From assembly GCA_963744345.1 (NCBI GenBank), contig CAVUTD010000017.1, positions 62,001-126,000 of the forward strand: 64,000 bases of DNA, given 5' to 3'. The translations under genes and the position numbers were made by a program. Of this stretch, positions 1 to 8,845 are shown in pieces. Position 1 is the first letter of the stretch. Every line of letters begins with the position of its first letter. Source of the DNA: DASTFP01 sp963744345. Its GTDB lineage: Bacteria; Verrucomicrobiota; Verrucomicrobiia; Chthoniobacterales; Terrimicrobiaceae. Below the pieces are notes generated by a model. The model ran no database searches. It worked only from the letters and a program-made list of their open reading frames with translations, and was not told the origin of the DNA.

Positions 1-1
1 A

Positions 2-859
2 CACTACGACGTCGGCAACGACTTTTTTGAATGCATGCTCGATCCGGCGATGCAGTATTCCTGCGCGTGGTTCCGCGAGACGGACGATCTCGCCCTGGCG
101 CAGCGCGAAAAGATGGATCTCATCTGCCGCAAACTCGGGCTGCAAAAGGGGATGCGGCTTTTGGATATGGGCTGCGGGTGGGGCGGACTCGCCAAACATG
201 CGGCCGAACAGTACGGATGCCGCGTTGTGGGAATCACGATTTCCCAGCAACAACGCAGCTACGCAGCCAAGTCCTGCCAGGGCCTGCCGGTTGAAATCCG
301 CTTTCAAGACTACCGTGCGCTTAACGAATCCTTCGATCGTATCGTAAGCGTCGGCATGCTTGAACATGTCGGCTTCAGGAACTACCGGCGTTATATGAGA
401 ATCGCTTTCCGATGTCTGCAGGATGGTGGCGTCTTCCTCTGTCAAACGATCGCCGGCAATTGGGCGAGCAAGCGCACGGATCCTTGGGTCACGCGCTACA
501 TCTTTCCAAATTCCATGTTGCCTTCCCCAGGGGAGGTGGCCAGAGCCGCGGAGAGGCTTTTCAACTTCGAAGACGCCGAAAACCTCGGTGAGCACTATGA
601 GAAGACGCTCCTGGCGTGGGAGAGAAATTTCGAGCGCTCATGGGACCGATTCAAGGGCCGTTATGGAGATCGATTTTATCGTATGTGGCGTTTTTATCTG
701 CTGAGTTGCGCGGGAGCATTTCGTGCCAGAGAACTTCAGCTCTTTCAGCTTCTTTTCTCGAAAGGGAGTACCCGTTACCTTTCCGGACGCAGGGAGTGGC
801 TTTACCCCGAGCCAACGACTCACATCCGCCCGGAGCTTCGCACGAGCGTCTCGGCGTAG
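2..859 (+). CDS. cfa: Cyclopropane-fatty-acyl-phospholipid synthase, 5' truncated
   Basis: SAM-dependent methyltransferase of the CFA/mycolic acid cyclopropane synthase family, which methylenates double bonds of acyl chains in membrane phospholipids. The window opens inside the gene: the frame is already reading HYDVGNDFF, the conserved start of the family's catalytic domain, before the first internal ATG at 35, so the true start lies upstream. Seen: the SAM-binding stretch LLDMGCGWGGLAKHAAE, then VGITISQQQ, and later SVGMLEHVG, all family hallmarks. The 3' end overlaps the convergent PLP-enzyme gene by 40 bp. Family assignment is firm. Whether it makes a cyclopropane or another methylated acyl chain cannot be told. 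Confidence 0.93.
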   Translation, partial: HYDVGNDFFECMLDPAMQYSCAWFRETDDLALAQREKMDLICRKLGLQKGMRLLDMGCGWGGLAKHAAEQYGCRVVGITISQQQRSYAAKSCQGLPVEIRFQDYRALNESFDRIVSVGMLEHVGFRNYRRYMRIAFRCLQDGGVFLCQTIAGNWASKRTDPWVTRYIFPNSMLPSPGEVARAAERLFNFEDAENLGEHYEKTLLAWERNFERSWDRFKGRYGDRFYRMWRFYLLSCAGAFRARELQLFQLLFSKGSTRYLSGRREWLYPEPTTHIRPELRTSVSA

Positions 860-1836
860 GAGAAAAGCGCGGGCACCCCGCCAGTGTGCCAGAAAATTAC
901 GTGTTCGCCCGAGCGAAATTCGCCTCGACCAATGAGATCTACCAGCGCTCCGAAGGCGCGGCCGGTGTACACAGGATCAATCAGAATGCCTTCGAATTCT
1001 GCCATCAGTCTTATCGCTTCGCGTTCGAGATCCCCCACCACGCCGTAGCCTTCGCCCACATAGCTGGATGCCAGGATGACATCGGATGAGCGGTAGCGCA
1101 TGTCTGCCCGATGGAACTCCGCAGTCTGGCTCGCGAGATCCGCGATGAACTCTTCCAAGGGCTGTTCGCTGGCTTCCCGCTTGTCGATCCCGATTCCCAC
1201 CAGGCGTGGTGGACTCTCGATCATGGAGGCGCCCACCAGCAGCCCCGCTTGAGTTCCTCCAGAGGAGGAAGCAAAGACGATAGCATCGGCGCGCACTCGT
1301 TCGACGGCGAGCTGCTCATTGAGCTCATTCATGGCGACGACAAATCCGGCTGCGCCGAGAGGATTCGAGCCGCCGTATGGAATAATGAAGGGCCGCAATC
1401 GACGAGAATAAAGGTCACTTCCGAGACGCGCTAGATCCTCTCCCTTCCGGAGCCCCTCGCTCCAATGAATCGTGGCTCCGAAGAGATCATCCAGAAGCAA
1501 ATTGCCATTGGCAACCGCCGGCGGCGAACCACCGAGCGCCAGATGGCATGAGAGACCAAGCGCTGCCGCGGCGGCGGCCGTTTGGCGACAATGATTGGAT
1601 TGCGCCGCGCCCGCTGTGACCACAGTGTCGCAACCCAGCGCGAGCGCCTCGGCGAGGAGAAATTCGAGCTTACGCGTCTTGTTACCGCCGAGCGCCAGCC
1701 CTGTGAGATCATCGCGTTTTATCCAGAGATGCGGGCCGCCGAGATGACGCGAAAGGCGCTCCATTTGCCTGAGCGGAGTAGGGAAAAACCCGAGGGAACA
1801 TCTCTTTAGAGCATCTCGGATAGCAGCCACGATCAC
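820..1836 (-). CDS. PLP-dependent D-cysteine desulfhydrase / ACC deaminase family enzyme
   Basis: Fold-type II PLP enzyme of 338 residues, the usual length of the ACC deaminase/D-cysteine desulfhydrase family. It either breaks D-cysteine to pyruvate, sulfide and ammonia or deaminates 1-aminocyclopropane-1-carboxylate. Seen: the Schiff-base lysine motif GGNKTRKLE (Lys about 53), TAGAAQSNHCRQTAAAAA which binds the cofactor or substrate carboxylate, and the SSSGGTQAGLL phosphate-binding loop. The start is GTG at 1836, with no strong ribosome-binding site visible. It is convergent with the cfa gene (40-bp overlap) and divergent from terC. Substrate is not resolved. D-cysteine desulfhydrase is the commoner role for bacterial members, so I lean that way. 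Confidence 0.88.
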   Translation of the reverse strand: MIVAAIRDALKRCSLGFFPTPLRQMERLSRHLGGPHLWIKRDDLTGLALGGNKTRKLEFLLAEALALGCDTVVTAGAAQSNHCRQTAAAAAALGLSCHLALGGSPPAVANGNLLLDDLFGATIHWSEGLRKGEDLARLGSDLYSRRLRPFIIPYGGSNPLGAAGFVVAMNELNEQLAVERVRADAIVFASSSGGTQAGLLVGASMIESPPRLVGIGIDKREASEQPLEEFIADLASQTAEFHRADMRYRSSDVILASSYVGEGYGVVGDLEREAIRLMAEFEGILIDPVYTGRAFGALVDLIGRGEFRSGEHVIFWHTGGVPALFSYAETLVRSSGRM

Positions 1837-1884
1837 GGTATAGCCGCGCGCAGAGTTCGGATCAAAGCGCGTTTTAGAGAGTTC

Positions 1885-2766
1885 GTGATGTTACGCCAGG
1901 TCCGCTTAGGGAGAATCATCGAAGGAATCTCATGGCGCAAGCTGTCGTCGCACGTTAGAAGACCCGCAGTCGCCATGGAATCGAATATCTCATTTCTCTC
2001 ACTTGGAGCCGCGGTGGAGATGGCTGCCTCCTCTCCCGCAGAACTGGTCGTCGCATTTTGCACCCTTACCGTGCTCGAAATCGTCCTGGGCATCGACAAT
2101 GTGATCTTCATCGCCATTCTTGCGGGTAAGCTGCCGCAGCACCAGCAGGCAAGAGCCCGCTTTATCGGCCTCGCGCTGGCCATGGTCACCCGTGTGTTGC
2201 TCCTCTTGTCCGTGGCTTGGATGGCTCGGTTAACCGCACCGCTTTTTTCGGTGTTTCAGCACAACGTAAGCGGACGCGATCTAATTCTCATCATGGGCGG
2301 CCTTTTTCTTGTGTGGAAAAGCACTCACGAAATTCACGATAAGCTGGAAGGCGACGAGGGCCATGGCGGCGAGCGTACAGTAGCCTCATTTTCATCTGTA
2401 ATTACCCAGATCGTGCTTCTCGACATCGTCTTCTCGCTCGACTCGGTGATCACCGCCGTGGGAATGGTCAATAACATCCCGATTATGATCGCCGCCGTAT
2501 TGGTAGCTGTCGTCTTTATGATGTTTTTCTCCGGCCCGATCAGCGGCTTCGTCGAGCGTCATCCGACAGTGAAGATGCTCGCATTGAGCTTCTTGCTCCT
2601 TATCGGCGTGACACTGATCGCGGACGGCCTTGGCCAACATATCCCGAAGGGCTACATCTACTTCGCCATGGGCTTCTCGGTGTTCGTCGAAGCCCTCAAT
2701 ATTCGAACTCGCAAGGCGTCAACTCCGGTCAAGCTGCATCAGCCTTACGCCAAGCAAAAGGGATAA
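1885..2766 (+). CDS. TerC family integral membrane protein (YkoY/Alx type)
   Basis: Polytopic inner-membrane protein of the TerC family, whose members are linked to metal (manganese) homeostasis and tellurite resistance. Seen: LEIVLGIDNVIFIAIL in the first helix and VLLDIVFSLDSVITAVGM in a later helix. These are the paired acidic membrane motifs of the family, with the aspartates likely to coordinate the ion. About seven hydrophobic segments follow one another. The start is uncertain. ATG 1885 has an AGAGAG a few bases upstream, but the first 30 to 45 residues look unlike the family, so ATG 1975 or 2020 is equally possible and would give 263 or 248 residues, nearer the usual length. It stands alone, divergent from the PLP enzyme. 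Confidence 0.9.
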   Translation: MMLRQVRLGRIIEGISWRKLSSHVRRPAVAMESNISFLSLGAAVEMAASSPAELVVAFCTLTVLEIVLGIDNVIFIAILAGKLPQHQQARARFIGLALAMVTRVLLLLSVAWMARLTAPLFSVFQHNVSGRDLILIMGGLFLVWKSTHEIHDKLEGDEGHGGERTVASFSSVITQIVLLDIVFSLDSVITAVGMVNNIPIMIAAVLVAVVFMMFFSGPISGFVERHPTVKMLALSFLLLIGVTLIADGLGQHIPKGYIYFAMGFSVFVEALNIRTRKASTPVKLHQPYAKQKG

Positions 2767-2942
2767 TTTCCGGTGTGGGCGGCGCCGGCCTCGCCGAGGC
2801 AACACCGTAGGAGGTCTCGAGCTTCCGCGCAATCCGTCGCAAGGGTCTTGAGAGGCTCTGTTGGGAGAAACTCTCCGAAGATCTTTCAAAGCACAAGCTA
2901 AGGAACCTCTTTCCAACGATTCCGTCCCTGAACAACAAACCG

Positions 2943-4718
2943 ATGGAAATCGCCTTCGTGCTGACGTTGCTGATGGTTGCTTTGGTGCTTTTTGCACGAG
3001 AGACGCTGCCAGTAGACATCGTGACATTACTGGTCCTGCTGGCGCTGATGATTTCCGGGATCCTGACGCCGAAGGAGGCGTTTGCCGGCTTTGGAAGCGA
3101 CATCATCATTATTCTCGCCTCCGTGTTCATTATCAGCGGAGCTCTGCGGGCCAGCGGTTCGATCGACTGGCTGGGTGGGGCCCTTGATCGAGTCTCCAAA
3201 GGAGGAGAAATCTCTCTGCTTGGCAGGATAGTGCCGTCGGTCTCCGCGCTTTCTGCCTTTACGAACAACACTACAGTCACAGCTGTCCTCCTCGCGCCGG
3301 TAATGGCCATGGCCCGAAGGCGGAAGTTGAGCCCGTCCAGATTTCTTATGCCTCTTGCCTTCGCATCGATCTTGGGAGGCACCTGCACGCTCATCGGAAC
3401 TTCGACAAATGTGGCGGTGAGCGGCTACCTTGCTCAAGCCGGCCTGCAGGAGATTGGCTTTTTCGAGCTCACCCCTGTCGGACTGCTTATCGTGATCGCC
3501 GGAACTGCTTATCTTCTTTTGATCGGACGGCGCCTGCTGCCAGACAACGCCGCGGTGGCTGATCTCGCAGAAGATTATGGATTGCGAGAGTACATCTCAG
3601 AAATTCTCATTAAGGAAAGATCGCCGCTTTCCGGTCAAAAGCTTCGAAACTCCGATCTCGGCAAGCTGGAGATTCGCGTCCTGAGGATTCTGCGCGGTGG
3701 CAAATCGAGAGCGCCGCGGCCGGATTTCGTGCTGGCGGAGGGAGATTTGCTCATTGTTAGCGGACCGGTTCGAAGTCTGATGAGAGTCCGCGAGACCAAA
3801 GGCATTGAGATCAAATCCGACGTAAGATTTGGAGAACAGGAGCTGCGTGCCGACGATATCGAGATGCTCGAGGTCCTGATCACCCCAGAGTCCACTCTCC
3901 GAGGTCGTCGCATTCAGAACCTCGACTTGCCCGCTCGCCTGGGAATTGTCGTGCTCGCGATCAATCGGCACGGCACACGTCTACGCGAAAAGATCAAGTC
4001 GGTTCGACTGCGGATGGGTGATCTGCTCCTGGTGCAGGGCGGGCGAGAGAGCATGAATCTGCTGCGTGGCAGCCCCGATTTTGCCATCTTCGGAGAGCAA
4101 AATCCTTCCCCCAGCCAGGGAAAAAAAGGACTTTGGATCATGTTGTTCCTGGCCGCGGGCATCGCGGCAGGGACCGCCGGACTGATGCCGCTCTCCACCG
4201 GCCTCTTGGCCGCGGCAGTCGCTACGGTGCTGTTACGCTGCATGCCGATGCACAAAATCTACAACTGCGTGGAGTGGCGATTGCTTGTGCTCATCGCGGG
4301 AATGACTGCATTTGGATTGGCGATGGAAAAAACGAAAACGGCGGAATGGCTTGCCGATATCATCGTTCTCGCACTCGATCCCTTCGGAAGCATAGTTGTG
4401 CTGGCAGGGTTTGTCGTGCTAACGATTCTCCTTACACAGCCGATGTCGAATGCCGCTGCCGCGTTGGTGGTGATTCCAGTCGCCCTAAACACCGCAGACA
4501 AGTTGGGCCTTAATGAACGATGCTTCGCGATCGCGGTGACCTTCGCGGCATCGATTTCCCTGATCGCGCCCTTTGAGCCATCCTGCCTGCTTGTTTACGG
4601 ACCGGGAAAATACCGGTTTGCGGATTTCTTCCGGGTAGGTGGTCTGCTCACTTTGATAGCTGCGCTGATCATCATCGCCATCGTTCCCGTTCTTTGGCCA
4701 CTTTCCAAGCCCTCTTAG
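2943..4718 (+). CDS. SLC13-family anion permease with two TrkA-C domains
   Basis: Membrane transporter of 591 residues in the divalent anion:Na+ symporter (SLC13/ArsB-NhaD) superfamily. N-terminal helices run to about residue 195. Two soluble RCK_C/TrkA-C-like regulatory domains occupy about 205-380 (RSPLSGQKLRNSDL and ESTLRGRRIQNLDL begin the two copies). A second membrane half follows. Seen: the paired helical-hairpin motifs SAFTNNTTVTAVLLAPV and TQPMSNAAAALVVIPVA with the conserved Asn-Thr-containing loops, and GGTCTLIGTSTNVAVSG. Such proteins carry sulfate, dicarboxylates or similar anions. The substrate cannot be inferred. Single gene, 176 bp after terC. Confidence 0.9.
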   Translation: MEIAFVLTLLMVALVLFARETLPVDIVTLLVLLALMISGILTPKEAFAGFGSDIIIILASVFIISGALRASGSIDWLGGALDRVSKGGEISLLGRIVPSVSALSAFTNNTTVTAVLLAPVMAMARRRKLSPSRFLMPLAFASILGGTCTLIGTSTNVAVSGYLAQAGLQEIGFFELTPVGLLIVIAGTAYLLLIGRRLLPDNAAVADLAEDYGLREYISEILIKERSPLSGQKLRNSDLGKLEIRVLRILRGGKSRAPRPDFVLAEGDLLIVSGPVRSLMRVRETKGIEIKSDVRFGEQELRADDIEMLEVLITPESTLRGRRIQNLDLPARLGIVVLAINRHGTRLREKIKSVRLRMGDLLLVQGGRESMNLLRGSPDFAIFGEQNPSPSQGKKGLWIMLFLAAGIAAGTAGLMPLSTGLLAAAVATVLLRCMPMHKIYNCVEWRLLVLIAGMTAFGLAMEKTKTAEWLADIIVLALDPFGSIVVLAGFVVLTILLTQPMSNAAAALVVIPVALNTADKLGLNERCFAIAVTFAASISLIAPFEPSCLLVYGPGKYRFADFFRVGGLLTLIAALIIIAIVPVLWPLSKPS

Positions 4719-4852
4719 AGGGTCGATTCTGGGCGTCTTGGCCGACGGGATGAGAGACTAGCAGCTGGTTCGGCAGGCTCTGCGCTTCATAATGCAATTT
4801 CCAACTGTCTCCCCCTTGTCGGGCCGCCCTTCGCTGACTAGTTTCCCCTCAA

Positions 4853-5656
4853 ATGTCGGAGACTGATAATTCCGTAGACCCGGGCATTGAAGTGCGGACG
4901 TACTTTGCCCGCGGGCGAAACGTGCTCGTGGCACGCGCGGAATTTTCGGAACTTTATGCTGCTCTCTACCTCCATCGGATGGATTGCGGCGAGCAACTCG
5001 AAGGCACTTTTGAACAACTCCTGCGTGATGGGCTTGCCGCCGTGACGCTCCACAACGCTTCTCGACCTTGGAATGAAATGGTCGCTTGGACAGTGAACTT
5101 CCAGACTCCGCTGGTCAACGTCTTTGTCAGCGGAAACAACCGGCTCGGAACGGTGGTCGGCAATATCTTCACCGAGAACGTCAAAACCGCGCCGCACAAC
5201 CTCTTCTATGCCGACATCATCGCGGAGAACCTGCCTCCCCGCCGCAGTGTGGTGGAATTTTCCGGCGCCGATTTTCTCCAGGCGGTGGAAACCTTTTATC
5301 TCCAGAGCGAGCAGCGGCCCGCGCGCTTCTTTCGCTATGATGAGGAGGATCTGGTCATGGTCACCGGCCAGCCTGGCGCTGATCTCTTGTGGATGAGGGC
5401 GCTCGATGAGGTCGCCATTCGGCGTCTTGACAAGGACGTCGAGCTCAGTCTTCTCGAAAAACGCAGATATCGATTTGAATGCGGGTGTGACCAGAGCCAA
5501 ATGCTTTCGATGCTTGCTCCTGTCATGCGGAAGCAACCGGAGGATTTATTCCAAGGCGAAGAGATCATTCGCATTCACTGCCCGCGCTGCGGTGCACGGC
5601 ACACCATTACGCGCGAATCGCTGGAAGCCTACCTGGCGACAAAAAAGGAGAGTTAA
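4853..5656 (+). CDS. hslO: Hsp33-like redox-regulated chaperone
   Basis: Cytoplasmic holdase chaperone family in which a C-terminal zinc site senses oxidation. The 267-residue product carries the family's cysteine pattern: C210-G-C212, then 30 residues, then C243-P-R-C246 (CxC...CxxC), inside a small C-terminal domain. The N-terminal domain has the family-like GNNRLGTVVGNI and GQPGADLLWMRALDE stretches but is otherwise diverged. The chaperone role under oxidative stress is known for the family. That this divergent member does the same is inferred from the intact four cysteines. Monocistronic, convergent with the purine permease gene. Confidence 0.8.
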   Translation: MSETDNSVDPGIEVRTYFARGRNVLVARAEFSELYAALYLHRMDCGEQLEGTFEQLLRDGLAAVTLHNASRPWNEMVAWTVNFQTPLVNVFVSGNNRLGTVVGNIFTENVKTAPHNLFYADIIAENLPPRRSVVEFSGADFLQAVETFYLQSEQRPARFFRYDEEDLVMVTGQPGADLLWMRALDEVAIRRLDKDVELSLLEKRRYRFECGCDQSQMLSMLAPVMRKQPEDLFQGEEIIRIHCPRCGARHTITRESLEAYLATKKES

Positions 5657-5738
5657 ACAAACTAACTCAACGTAGACTTAGCCTTGCTATCGCTTTGGTC
5701 TATGGACCGACGCTCCAGAATTACCGACGTGTTTCCAA

Positions 5739-7085
5739 TCAACTGCTAACCAATCGAAAGAGCAGCGGCTCGAGAAAGTGGAGGAGGAAGATCGCCGCAA
5801 GAACATGCGTGACTGGAGTCGCTTGCCCGTTCTTTGCCGATCCTATCGAGAGCACCGAGAGCGCAATCAAGCCCAGGCCAATGCCCGTGCTGATGCTGAA
5901 GCTCAGCGGCATCAAAAGAATCGTCAGGATAGCCGGCGCGGCCGATCCAAAATCGCGCAAGTCAAGATCCGTGACTTGCTGAAACATGACAAGCCCAACC
6001 ACGACCAGCGCTGGAGCGACCGCCGCGCTTGGAATGACGAGGATGAGCGGGGTTAGAAAGAGCGCGAGCACGAAACACACCGCGGTGGCCATTGCCGTCA
6101 GACCGGTCCGTCCACCAGCCTCGATCCCCGCGGCACTCTCGATGTAGCTAACGACTGTGGAAGTGCCCAGCAGCGAACTGATGATCGCCGCAGCGGAATC
6201 TGCGACAAGGGCTTGGCCCACGCGCGGAACGTTGCCTTGAGCATCCATGAGACCGGCGCGACGCGTCACGGCGATCAAGGTGCCAATGTTATCGAACATA
6301 TCGACCAGCAGGAGAGTAACGATAACTGACAGAGCTTTGAGGGGCGCGCTGAGAAGCAGATCGAAGTTGAGCTTGAGAAAAGTCGGTTCCAGCGAGGCGG
6401 GCCACGAAATCCATACCGACGGCAGACTCGTGACCGTGCCGCCTTTCCCGTCTGGCACCAACAATCCCGCCGCCGTCACCAGGGCCATCGAGAGAATAAT
6501 TGCCCCGGGAATTGCGCGTGATACCAGGAGGCAGGTCAGCAAGACGCCCCCTGCAAACAAGGCCACTGCGGGCTGCGAGATGTCTGCCATACTCACCAAG
6601 GTCGCGGGATTCGCAACGATCAGGCCGCCATTCTCCACTCCGATAAAGGCGATGAACAGTCCGATGCCGGCGGAGATGGCGATCTTCATCGAATAAGGAA
6701 TGGCCGCCAAAATCCTCTGGCGGACTCCCGTGACCGAGAGGAGCAAAAATAGACAACCATTGATGAAGACCAAACCCAGCGCGCTTTGCCACGGGACACC
6801 CATCCCGATGCAGACACTGAATGCGAAGAACGCATTGATCCCCATGCCGGGAGCCAGCGCCAACGGGAAGTTCGTGAGCGAGGCCATCAACACGGTAGAA
6901 ATTGCGGCGCTCAGCGCCGTGGCCGTTACCAGCGCCGGTTGCGGCATCCCAGCATTCTTCAAGATATCAGGATTCACCGCCAGGATGTAAGCCATCGCAG
7001 CAAAGGTCGTCACCCCGGCCATGATCTCTCGCACGGCGGTTGTGCCGTTCTGCTTCAGCCGAAAAGTCCTCTCGAGCATCGACAA
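5739..7085 (-). CDS. NCS2 family (AzgA-like) purine permease
   Basis: Inner-membrane nucleobase:cation symporter of 448 residues. Seen: the N-terminal GVTTFAAMAYILAVNPDIL, the family stretches APGMGINAFFAFSV and GIGLFIAFIGVENGG, VDMFDNIGTLIAVT, and STVVSYIESAAGIEAGGRTGLT. These mark the AzgA (adenine, guanine, hypoxanthine) branch rather than the uracil/xanthine branch. It lies 197 bp downstream of ahcY on the same strand. Because adenosylhomocysteinase yields adenosine, a purine transporter beside it is sensible, but co-transcription is not shown. Confidence 0.93.
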   Translation of the reverse strand: MSMLERTFRLKQNGTTAVREIMAGVTTFAAMAYILAVNPDILKNAGMPQPALVTATALSAAISTVLMASLTNFPLALAPGMGINAFFAFSVCIGMGVPWQSALGLVFINGCLFLLLSVTGVRQRILAAIPYSMKIAISAGIGLFIAFIGVENGGLIVANPATLVSMADISQPAVALFAGGVLLTCLLVSRAIPGAIILSMALVTAAGLLVPDGKGGTVTSLPSVWISWPASLEPTFLKLNFDLLLSAPLKALSVIVTLLLVDMFDNIGTLIAVTRRAGLMDAQGNVPRVGQALVADSAAAIISSLLGTSTVVSYIESAAGIEAGGRTGLTAMATAVCFVLALFLTPLILVIPSAAVAPALVVVGLVMFQQVTDLDLRDFGSAAPAILTILLMPLSFSISTGIGLGLIALSVLSIGSAKNGQATPVTHVLAAIFLLHFLEPLLFRLVSS

Positions 7086-7282
7086 GAGGAATAAGCGGCT
7101 TTCAAACTAAAGACACGCCGATTTCTGCAAAGCCGGGGAACTTGTCGGGGCGATCGTAACAAGCACCTAATTTGCAGCCACGCGGTGGACGCAGGGGTTT
7201 ACATCCACGCTGCGCTCAGGATGCGAATGCTTAACCGGGCACGAAGCTGTTTCGCCCCGTCCCAAGAGGAAAACGCTAACAG

Positions 7283-8710
7283 CTAATATCGATAGTGCTC
7301 CGACTTATAAGGACCTTCCGCAGACACCCCGAGGTAATCGGCTTGCTGTTGACTAAGCTTAGTCAACTTGACCCCAATCTTGCCTAGATGCAGCCGAGCG
7401 ACTTCCTCGTCCAGCTTCTTGGGCAAGACATAGACTGACGGCTGGTAGACCTCACGATTCCTCCAAAGATCGAGTTGGGCCAGCGTTTGATTCGAAAAGC
7501 TGCTGCTCATCACGAAGCTCGGGTGACCGGTCGCGCAGCCAAGATTCACGAGCCGTCCTTCGGCAAGCAGAAAAACTTCATGACCATCAGGAAAGGTATA
7601 TTTGTCCACCTGAGGTTTGATGTTCAGCTTCTTGATACCGGGGAAGGTGTTCAGCCGGTCGACCTGAATCTCGTTATCGAAGTGGCCGATATTACAAACG
7701 ACCGCCTGATCCTTCATTTGCGCCAGGTGCTCAATGGTTATGACGTCCACATTACCTGTGGCGGTTACATAGATATCCCCGCGCCCGAGAGTTTCCTCAA
7801 TGGTCGTCACCTCGTAGCCTTCCATGGACGCCTGCAGGGCATTGATAGGATCGACTTCGGTCACGATGACCCGAGCGCCCTGCCCCTTGAGGGACTGCGC
7901 ACAGCCTTTTCCGACATCGCCATATCCGCAAATCACAGCGACTTTGCCAGAGATCATCACGTCAAGCGCGCGATTGATGCCGTCCACCAGCGAGTGGCGG
8001 CAACCGTACAGGTTGTCAAACTTCGATTTGGTCACCGAGTCGTTCACATTGAACGCCGGCACCAGCAACTTCCCGAGCTCTTGAAGCTTGTAAAGCCGGT
8101 GCACACCGGTCGTGGTCTCCTCGGAAACGCCGCGCCATTCTTTGGCGATCTCGTGGAAAATGAACGGATTCTCCGAATGAATTTTCCTAAGAAGATCTTT
8201 GATGACTTCCTCTTCATGACTGGTGCTGGGCGTGTTCACCCAATTGTCCCCTTCCTCGAGTTCATAGCCCTTATGAAGCAAAAGCGTCACGTCGCCGCCA
8301 TCGTCGACGACGAGTTGCGGACCTTTCCCTTCAGCATCGAGGACGGCTTTCCATGTACAATCCCAATACTCCTTGAGCGTTTCCCCCTTCCAGGCAAAGA
8401 CGGGAACCCCCGCTTTCGCGATCGCCGCCGCCGCATGATCTTGCGTGGAGAAGATGTTACAACTTGCCCAACGGACCGTCGCGCCAAGCTCAACGAGCGT
8501 CTCGATGAGAACTGCAGTCTGAATGGTCATGTGCAGCGAACCCGTGATCCGCACGCCCTTAAGCGGTTTCTCCGGCGCGTATTTTTCCCGAATGGCTATC
8601 AAGCCGGGCATCTCTTTCTCAGCGATGGAAATTTCCTTGCGTCCCCAATCTGCCAGAGTGATGTCAGCGACTTTGAAATCGGCGGCTTTTGTAAGTGTTG
8701 CAGTAGTCAT
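7283..8710 (-). CDS. ahcY: Adenosylhomocysteinase (SAH hydrolase)
   Basis: NAD-dependent cytoplasmic enzyme that splits S-adenosylhomocysteine into adenosine and homocysteine, clearing the by-product of SAM methylations. The 475 residues match the bacterial family length. Seen: the substrate region TGSLHMTIQTAVLIETL, the Rossmann NAD motif VICGYGDVGKGCAQSLKG, and the C-terminal SEHYRY whose lysine/tyrosine tail closes the active site of the neighbouring subunit. It follows metK on the same strand after 135 bp, and the pair forms the core of the SAM cycle. I see no SAH or SAM riboswitch in the gap. The only repeat there is a weak AAAAT-gtct-ATTTT. Confidence 0.98.
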   Translation of the reverse strand: MTTATLTKAADFKVADITLADWGRKEISIAEKEMPGLIAIREKYAPEKPLKGVRITGSLHMTIQTAVLIETLVELGATVRWASCNIFSTQDHAAAAIAKAGVPVFAWKGETLKEYWDCTWKAVLDAEGKGPQLVVDDGGDVTLLLHKGYELEEGDNWVNTPSTSHEEEVIKDLLRKIHSENPFIFHEIAKEWRGVSEETTTGVHRLYKLQELGKLLVPAFNVNDSVTKSKFDNLYGCRHSLVDGINRALDVMISGKVAVICGYGDVGKGCAQSLKGQGARVIVTEVDPINALQASMEGYEVTTIEETLGRGDIYVTATGNVDVITIEHLAQMKDQAVVCNIGHFDNEIQVDRLNTFPGIKKLNIKPQVDKYTFPDGHEVFLLAEGRLVNLGCATGHPSFVMSSSFSNQTLAQLDLWRNREVYQPSVYVLPKKLDEEVARLHLGKIGVKLTKLSQQQADYLGVSAEGPYKSEHYRY

Positions 8711-8845
8711 AAATTGTAGAATTCAGCGATGCCAGAGACTTGCGTGCTCGGCAGCGGCGCGTGAGCCTTAAAATGTCTATTTTGCGAACAACCACCCAGT
8801 GCTGCCGTCATCTGTGAAAAAGCGGATTGCACCTGGCCTATTCTC

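Noticed and set aside
2772..2812. Nested hairpin (GCCTCG/CGAGGC inside CGGTGT/ACACCG) after terC as a terminator
   Set aside because: Strong symmetry, but no T-run follows and the inner loop is a single base. Not supported as an intrinsic terminator.
4704..4720. CCCTCT-T-AGAGGG at the end of the SLC13 gene as a terminator
   Set aside because: It overlaps the stop codon with a one-base loop and no T-tract. More likely chance.
7475..8719. Long plus-strand open frame of 414 codons opposite ahcY
   Set aside because: It is antisense to a certain gene and has no recognisable motif. High-GC codon bias makes such shadows common.
8711..8845. SAH or SAM riboswitch between metK and ahcY
   Set aside because: No paired helices or conserved core of known SAM/SAH riboswitches can be laid out in these 135 bp, and a protein regulator sits beside metK.
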